The translations under genes and the position numbers were made by a program. Below the pieces are notes generated by a model. That model was not told the origin of the DNA. It did not search any database and worked only from the letters and a program-made list of their open reading frames with translations. From Thoreauomyces humboldtii (lineage: Eukaryota; Chytridiomycota; Chytridiomycetes; Spizellomycetales; Powellomycetaceae): a stretch of DNA of 15,802 bases. The stretch is taken from the NCBI GenBank assembly GCA_027596035.1, contig JADGJA010000532.1, forward strand, positions 1-15,802, in the 5' to 3' direction. Positions 10,399 through 15,802 of this stretch are shown here, one piece after another; the stretch's first letter is position 1, and every line of letters begins with the position of its first letter.

Positions 10399-12297
10399 CT
10401 AAGTGTCGATGTACTGGACTAGGCATCGCGCAAGTTCCACAGGATCGTCTTCAGGCGAATAGTGTCCTACGGTTTAAATAACACGTCGTTCAGGCGAAGT
10501 CTTTAAGACACACCTCATTTTCGCAACGTCTCTCACCTGCCCGTGGCATCCTGACCAGATCAGCGCCCATAAGTTCAGCCAACCAGACGCCAGCGCCCTG
10601 CCAAACGCGATCGTGTTCGCCGACGACGACCATGACCGGATTCCCCGTGCTCCCTTCCCCGTTCCGATGAGGAGAATGACCGAGATCGTGACGAGCCGTC
10701 CATGCCCTTCGTCTGACGACCCGTTCCGCATAACCTGACCAGAATATCTTGGCCTTTTCTGTCTCCAGCTCCACCGACATGCTGTTGTGGAGGAGCGGGC
10801 CTAGCACGGGTACCGAGGAGGACGTGAGTCGCGGTGCGAGCTCGCGGAGACGGAGGATCAGGGGATCCGAGAAGAGAGGAAGAGGAGGGGTGAGGGGAAG
10901 AGTACGTGGTGCGCCAGCGTACATGGCAGTCGGGTCTGACGAAGGAAAAGTCAGTCACCAGTTCGCGTCAACAAGCCCAAAGAGGCTGAGATTCGGCTTA
11001 CATGGAAGGTCATAGCCCAGCGCTTCCGCCTTCGTCAGAGTCGAGCTGGGCGACAGCGCCGAGATACACCTGACATGCGTCGACGGCTTCGTGTGGGTAC
11101 GCATGATGTAGAACCAAGACGACGCCAAAAGAAGCATCTCCATCTCCCTCCCAGTGGCCTCTTCTTGATGCGGGGGGAGAAACCCGTTCAAAAATACCAT
11201 TCGTTCCACTTTGTTTTCCGTGCCCATGTCCGCCAGTGCACATGCTGCCACCATTGATCCCGTGCCATGCGCGACGAGCGTGACATCCGTAGCTCTTGGG
11301 CCAACCACATCACCGCTACTCCCAGTACATGCAAGGGCAAGAAGATGTCTCAAGGCAGCCGTCTGCAGTTGAAGAAGGAGAGGACCCGTTGTGGGGACCT
11401 TGTCGGATTTGCCGGAGCCCGGAAGATCGAGAGCGATGACACGCAAACCGGCTTCAAGCAGCAACGGGATCACTTTCCGAAACAGATAGCTCCAAGTAAG
11501 AGCTACAAAAGGAATAACAGCAGGTAAGCCTGAGCTCAGCAGATCGCCGGTTGTCTCTTGAACCTGCACGGACCTCCATGCACGAGCACCACGGTCTTTT
11601 GGGCCAGCTCGTTTTGGACAGATGGTCTGCCTCCGCAATCGATGTAGTGCACGCGAAGGGCGCCAAGCTTGAAGTATTGCGGAGTCCATGGAAAAGACTC
11701 GGCTAGTGTGAGAAACTGAGAATCGGCGGTGCGAAGCACGGCGTACTTGTTGATTTTCGGAAGATACGAGGGACCACGGGTGGAGGCAGCTTTGAGAGCA
11801 GATCAGAAATTTAGGATATCGTCAGGGCCTGCCGCTGCCGTCTGCCTCTTACTGCTATAGATTGAGCCGCTGGTATCGCTGCCAATGTCGCTTGCAGACG
11901 ATTGTTGACGATGGAACTTGGGTCGGAGTGTCACCTGGATGTTCTTTCGCGCCAATCCAGCCCCAACAGCGCCGCTGAGCTCCCCTCGAGGCGGCGACAT
12001 GGCACGGGAGTCGAGGATTCCAGAAGATGAGGCCCTGTTGGCAGCCAGCTGAACAGGCGGAGTGGACGGCAAATCTTTTCTCTGCACGACGTTCTTGACA
12101 TTCTGACGTGGAGCGCTGCATCGGTCGTAAACGTAGCGGGCGAGGACGAGTGGCTGGATGGAGGCGATGAGGAGGTAGCGGATAGGGCGGAACGAGAGCA
12201 GGTAGTCGGTAGCGCGAACTGCAGAACCGAAAGCGTCCCGATTGGGTCCCGCGGGTGCGACCGCCGGCGGAGAAGGCAGCGGGTCAGCCGCAAGCAT
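10399..12297 (-). CDS. Haloalkane-dehalogenase-like alpha/beta hydrolase with N-terminal extension; nucleophile replaced by Gly
   Basis: Exons: 11853-12297, 11574-11789, 11002-11502, 10537-10935, 10399-10466, every junction in phase 1, giving 1629 nt and 542 aa. Residues 1-148 are unrecognised: Pro/Ala-rich, then a hydrophobic stretch (about 32-57, 'RYLLIASIQPLVLARYVY'), then Ser/Thr-rich and probably disordered. From about 175 the chain follows haloalkane dehalogenase subfamily I: 'FPWTPQYF', 'LRVHYIDCGG', 'VLVHGALTWSYLFRKVIP', 'VIALDLPGSGKSDK' and the cap segment 'GYDLPYPTAMYAGAPRTLP'. Catalytic acid Asp496 ('VVVGEHDRVW') and His522 ('RAGHYSPEDDP') are present. The nucleophile elbow reads 'VAHGTGS', with Gly300 (GGC) where Asp or Ser belongs and Thr where the halide-binding Trp usually sits. 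It is likely inactive as a dehalogenase or reshaped. The first intron has a weak CAAAG acceptor; if it is wrong, the N-terminal exon could be a separate gene. Start: the first ATG in the frame. Confidence 0.8.
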
Positions 12298-13224
12298 GAA
12301 CGAACTTGGATTCTGGAAGTTATGAGGCTGTTCGACCGTTAAAGTTCGGAACTCAGGAGGGTAAAAGGTGCGGCAAGTCCAATGGATATCAATCGCGATC
12401 GACGAAAGACAGTCCCAAGAACTCTTCACAATGTAATTGTGGTCGCCGTCAGTGAAGTGAATGCACGAAGTCGAGGGGTCAACGGAGGAGGAATCACGAG
12501 GATACAGTAGCACAGGTTTCGGACAAAACTGTGTGTTTCGTATGGACTGCGCAAAAAGTCCGAACTTGGGAAGTTCACGTGGAACATCGCCGCACCGGTG
12601 TATACCGCTTCGACCTGGGAACGCTGACGTCTAGCGTTTGTTCGGGCTTGGCACGCTCGCACGGCGCGTCGGCATCTCACTCCGCATGGGCATCCCATTC
12701 TTTGACATCTACTCTGGTATTTAAATTGTTATAGCGTGCCGCTTTGTTCCTTGCATGCTCTTTGAGCAGCCAGAATCAGTTTGCTTGCGAGCTGAGCAAG
12801 AAAACACGTACAAACAGAAACACACGAACAAAAGAAGACCTAAGGGAGGTTGGGAATTGCAGCCTTGGCCTTAGCGGCACGGACTTGCTTGCCACTTCCG
12901 GCGACTCCCGATAGCGCTTCAACTGCACTGGTTGAAGTCGACGCTGCAAAGTAGAGGCACCATCAAGTTTCGCGCCACACCGGACAAGTAAGCCCAGTCG
13001 CCGGTAGGCCGGCTGCCTTTGGGACATGTGTGCACTGACCCACTTGCCTAATACCTCAGGTTTCGCCATGGGAGGTCTCGGGTGGCTATGCTGGTGCATA
13101 TATGTCCTGTTTGTGTTTCAGCGTGAAACCAACCGAAACCAACGAACTTTCCTGACTGCTGCGTTCCTCGCTCCCCTGGCGCTGGGAACCCCACCGCTAC
13201 CGTCGTCCGCCAATACGCTGCAGC
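12298..13224. other. Divergent intergenic region with one weak exon candidate
   Basis: About 930 bp between divergently transcribed genes, so it should carry both promoters. AAAAGTCCG occurs at 12554-12562, about 260 bp upstream of the hydrolase ATG. An AT-rich patch (tatttaaattgttata) lies at 12719-12734. A CT-rich leader at about 13163-13180 precedes the plus-strand gene. The minus-strand reading frames at 12426-12698 and 12776-13099 show no domain. A possible small minus-strand exon at 12842-12946 is listed separately. Confidence 0.5.
12842..12946 (-). CDS. Possible C-terminal exon of a small unrecognised gene
   Basis: The minus strand has a good acceptor (CTACTTTGCAG), then an open frame reading 'STSTSAVEALSGVAGSGKQ' followed by a short Ala/Lys-rich tail and a stop. 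Codon use resembles the real exons nearby (GC-rich third positions, AAG for Lys). Upstream, an ATG at about 13070 begins 'MAKPE' before a GTATTAG donor, but its phase does not match this acceptor, so no complete gene model could be built. It may be an exon of a small gene or chance. No family recognised. Confidence 0.25.
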
Positions 13225-13756
13225 ATGTCCAAGAAGTCTTGGAGCCAGGTCGCCGGAAAGAAGGTGCTGGATGTGATCACACGCCCTGACAAGAATCTCT
13301 ACCGCCCCACTACAGTCGCTGAAATCCGGGAGGGTTATATTTTTAAGATGAGAGTGGCGACAACACCGATATGGGCGTCAGTAGTTTCACAGAAGCCTTT
13401 AACAGCCACCTCGGCAGCTACCTCAGGTCTAGCCACACCCACCGCCGGTACGCCAACAGGACCTCCGATGGATACGTCTACCGCACTTGCCGCCGCTGCT
13501 ACTGCCCTCGCGGGAACGAAAAACAAGAATAGCAAGCATTACGTGGTTGTCCTCGAGAACCGCCAGGATTACGGTGGTGAGATCAAGGTCGCTCTTATCA
13601 CTTCATTTGGCGACAAGGCACTATCGGAGGTGGACGTTCCCGCTGGAATTCCGGATCTGGCTACGCTACAACATCACACGCTACCATGCTCTCCCACAAC
13701 CCTTGTTCATTCAGCAGACCGGCTGCAAATCGATCCGCCGTTTGTCCCTCCTCCCA

Positions 13757-13965
13757 TTGAGCGGAAAAGGCTGGCGAAAAGTTGAAGTGGGTTCACTTGC
13801 TCTTCCTCTCCGAGTTGCACATCCTCTGACGTGTCATTGATGAATTCTGCGAACGGTCCTGACGAGCTGCCCCCAGAAAGCGACATCGACGCTTCTGCTG
13901 CGCTCCCACCAGAAGTCGCTTGCGCCGTTGAGACCGTTCCAGTATTGCCGGTACCGTTACCCGAT
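13757..13965 (-). repeat. Left arm of the 209-bp perfect inverted repeat
   Basis: I compared this arm base by base with the reverse complement of 14151-14359 and found 209 of 209 identical. The bases flanking both ends differ between the arms, so the limits are sharp. In the gene's sense direction this arm is antisense to the downstream coding exon, which marks it as the inserted copy. It supplies the stop at 13783. Confidence 0.97.
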
Positions 13966-14091
13966 TCGAACTCGTACGTCATCCTGGAGGCGGCAACCAT
14001 CAAGCATAAGGCAGTTTGGTTTCCGAGCGCTCCCGCAGGACTTCCTAGCCCTGGCCTCCAGTGTCACGGACGGGTCAAGCTTGCAGAACGC

Positions 14092-14109
14092 ATCCGGCTG
14101 ATCCGGCTG
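14092..14109 (+). repeat. 9-bp in-frame tandem doublet
   Basis: The unit atccggctg is present twice in tandem inside the spacer of the inverted repeat. It encodes a doubled Ile-Arg-Leu step ('IRLIRLIK') and does not change the frame. Confidence 0.9.
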
Positions 14110-14150
14110 ATCAAGGCCGCCTCGACGGCTCCGCAAGGAAACGGTAACGG

Positions 14151-14359
14151 ATCGGGTAACGGTACCGGCAATACTGGAACGGTCTCAACGGCGCAAGCGA
14201 CTTCTGGTGGGAGCGCAGCAGAAGCGTCGATGTCGCTTTCTGGGGGCAGCTCGTCAGGACCGTTCGCAGAATTCATCAATGACACGTCAGAGGATGTGCA
14301 ACTCGGAGAGGAAGAGCAAGTGAACCCACTTCAACTTTTCGCCAGCCTTTTCCGCTCAA
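14151..14359 (+). repeat. Right arm of the 209-bp perfect inverted repeat (probable original)
   Basis: The partner of 13757-13965, separated from it by a 185-bp spacer. Read on the plus strand it is a natural part of the coding sequence (Gly/Ser linker, acidic stretch, 'NPLQLFASLFR') and continues in frame to the stop at 14464. It is therefore taken as the source of the copy. Confidence 0.95.
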
Positions 14360-14466
14360 ACTTCGAGGTCCACTTCACCAACGACGCGTCCTTCGCCGAA
14401 GAAGGGGATGCTTTTGAAACCCTGCGCGTTATCAACGCCGGTCCGCTCCAGTTCGCCGTCTGCTAG

Positions 14467-14961
14467 TTCTTTCGTTTTTTTTTGGTTGTCATCTTCCTTC
14501 CTTTCCCTAATCCTCTTTTGTTAGTTGATGTACATGTTCTGTTGTCCTGTAATCAATTCATATCAGATATCACCGTATGGTTCATTCTGGGCACGTCTTA
14601 TACTTAGGGAGTCGCTAAACCTCATGAATATCCTGAATCTGACGCCGAACGTTCACTTGCCACACTCGTTAAGATCGATCATCCCGCGTCATCAGGAATC
14701 ACCCTCACTGGGCATACCCGGCGAGGAGCGCGGCGACGATGTGTGGCGAGATTGTGGGCGAGCTGCCGTCTTTTCAAAAACCTCGCGTGAAAGCGTTACC
14801 GTTCCAAGGGGGGGATCGGACAAACTCCTTTTTGCTGGTTGACTGCGCAAAACGTCCAAACTCTTCAAATGATCCCGGGTACATTTGACCTTTTGTTTCT
14901 AGAGCACCTGTACATATTTCTTGTCCGCTACGACTACATTTCTTGTTCGCTCTATTCTACT
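14467..14961. other. Convergent 3' intergenic region
   Basis: About 495 bp between the 3' ends of two converging genes. It holds a T9 run at 14475-14483 just after the plus-strand stop, the motif gactgcgcaaaacgtccaaa (from 14841) that nearly matches one at 12544, and two near-copies of atttcttgtYcgct at about 14917 and 14939. The plus reading frame 14525-14842 has no recognisable feature. I see no gene. Confidence 0.5.
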
Positions 14962-14970
14962 CTATTCTAC
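14951..14970. repeat. 10-bp perfect tandem doublet
   Basis: The unit tctattctac is repeated exactly twice. It straddles the 3' end of the ankyrin-like gene: the stop codon begins near 14962 and the rest is 3' flank. Confidence 0.9.
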
Positions 14971-15802
14971 TTGTAATGAACTATCTAATTTTTCACAGAT
15001 ATGAGGTATGTATGTTACGCCTGGACACCCTAATCTAGCCAACGTTTGCACGAGAGCTGGACGTCGATCTTGCTCTGTCAGATCGAAGTCTTGAAACAGG
15101 TCAGGAAATCTCAAGAGACACTGTTCGATAGCTTCAGGCCGGTTGGTCCAGTTTGCCATTGCACGGGCAACCTCGATCCGATCGGTTTCGCCGTCCAGTA
15201 GCCTTCATTCAGCCGCACTCCACCGACAAAGCGTCCGTTTTCGTATGAAAAACCGTGCTCCGCCAGCAGTGTCCGGTTCTTCTCGAGCTGTGGCGTAGGA
15301 TCATCGAATTGCGCCAAGCAGTCGAGAATGGTGGCCGATCCCAAGCCGACCGCGTATCGCCACGTGTGGTCCGCGACAGCCGTGGAAGTTGAGGGTCCTC
15401 GGGGCGCGTCCCAGACCGTGTCGTTGTTCGTATTTTCGCGTAGGAGAGCTGCGAGTGCCAAACAGTCGTGCGATGCAATTGCTCCGTAAATAACCGAGTT
15501 TGTCTCCTGAGCCATGCCAGGATAGTTATGACGCAACAATGAAGTTGCCCTTGTCGAATACGGAATTGGTCCCATGTACACAAATCCGGATGCTGCTGAA
15601 GTAGCTGTTTCACCGCTTGTACATCGTCCGTGGTTCCGATGAAATCGACGATCTGTTGCTTTTGCTTTCGCAGAAGTGGCTCCATTTGTTGCGCTGAGAC
15701 AAACCGGGGATGAGTTGCTTGATTGCTCCATTCACACCAGCGCAGGTAATAGCCTTACCAGATTCAGGCGTTAAAAGCGTGGCGGGTGGGGAAGTGGGAT
15801 TG
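14962..15802 (-). CDS. Ankyrin-like repeat protein, 5' end outside the window
   Basis: Coding sequence runs off the window edge. The partial first exon 15759-15802 is open and joins, in phase across a clear 65-nt intron (15694-15758, GTAAGG...TCTCAG), to 'MEPLLRKQKQQIVDFI' and 'DDVQAVKQLLQQHPDL', an ankyrin-type helix pair. A second frame gives 'SVIYGAIASHDCLALAALLRE' and 'HTWRYAVGLGSATILDCL'. A third gives 'ARAMANWTNRPEAIEQCLLR', ending at 14962. The second-to-third step fits a 56-nt intron (15172-15227, GTCGGT...TCGAG). The first-to-second step has no good splice pair: 15482-15561 (80 nt, GTATTC...CGGAG) is in phase but has a poor acceptor, while the better CTCAG at 15507 gives the wrong frame. 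So this is either an intron-containing gene or one with a frameshift. The ankyrin assignment rests on helix pattern only. Confidence 0.55.

Larger units (their letters stand above)
13225..14466 (+). pseudogene. Unrecognised gene interrupted by an inverted copy of its own 3' coding sequence
   Basis: The 5' part (13225-13756) and the 3' part (13966-14466) lie in the same frame and both look like real coding sequence. The first begins 'MSKKSWSQVAGKKVLDV', has an Ala/Thr-rich insert, then strand-like 'KHYVVVLENR' and 'GEIKVALITSFGDKAL'. The second has 'SYVILEAATIKHKAVWF', a Gly/Asn/Ser linker, an acidic stretch and 'NPLQLFASLFR', ending 'INAGPLQFAVC'. Between them sits a reverse-complement copy of 14151-14359, which brings a TGA at 13783 after 186 codons. 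Taking out 13756-13965 (210 nt, 70 codons) would make the two parts contiguous at 'FVPPP|SNSYV' (about 343 aa). An in-frame TGA at 13153 and a CT-rich leader support the ATG at 13225. A candidate 162-nt intron (13781-13942, GTTGAA...TTCCAG, phase-matched) could bypass the stop. No family recognised. Confidence 0.65.

Noticed and set aside
13026..13289. Plus-strand 87-aa frame starting MCALTHLPNTS, with a hydrophobic N-terminus
   Set aside because: It overlaps the start of the 13225 gene in another frame and shows no family resemblance. The 13225 frame has a better start context and an in-frame upstream stop.
13707..14003. Minus-strand frame repeating the C-terminal sequence of the plus-strand gene
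   Set aside because: It is only the antisense reading of the left arm of the inverted repeat, not a second gene. The minus frame 14064-14285 is likewise the antisense of the right arm.
13966..14150. Intron in the inverted-repeat spacer (GTACGT at 13974 to GCAG at 14086)
   Set aside because: The spacer is open in the same frame as both flanks with good codon use ('SYVILEAATIKHKAVWF'), so it reads better as coding sequence than as an intron.
1..15802. CRISPR array, insertion sequence or transposase
   Set aside because: No regularly spaced repeats, transposase or terminal inverted repeats with target duplications were seen, and the genes are clearly eukaryotic with spliceosomal introns.

Overview
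The window reads as a compact, intron-dense fungal nuclear segment, most likely from a basidiomycete. This rests on short spliceosomal introns (56-79 nt where I can place them), GTNNGT-type donors, CTNAY-like branch sites, closely packed genes and the protein families present. The lineage is inference; there is no rRNA or other marker. Five of the six gene loci lie on the minus strand.

Layout: (1) 374-5552, minus: a 13-exon gene for a BRWD/PHIP-type chromatin reader (N-terminal helical region, eight WD40 repeats, cryptic Tudor domain, one bromodomain, charged tail). (2) 6201-7327, minus: a five-exon tetraspanin with its CCG loop motif and a TATA box upstream. (3) 7328-9342: about 2 kb with no gene I can support. 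(4) 9343-10182, minus: an intronless methyltransferase-like protein. (5) 10399-12297, minus: a five-exon gene joining an unrecognised N-terminal region to a haloalkane-dehalogenase-like alpha/beta hydrolase whose nucleophile position is glycine. (6) 13225-14466, plus: an unrecognised gene broken by a perfect 209-bp inverted copy of part of its own 3' coding sequence. (7) 14962 to the window edge, minus: an ankyrin-like gene whose 5' end lies outside the window.

I see no operon-like or pathway link between the genes. The strongest unusual signal is the foldback at 13757-13965 / 14151-14359. Its transcript would form a 209-bp RNA hairpin with a 185-nt loop, and the reading frame meets a stop just inside the left arm. 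Second is the hydrolase, which keeps the catalytic acid and histidine but has Gly where Asp or Ser is expected. The window also holds five perfect 9-13 bp tandem doublets and two stopless introns whose lengths are multiples of three.

All splice models were built by eye from splice motifs, phase agreement and family resemblance; no transcript data were available.
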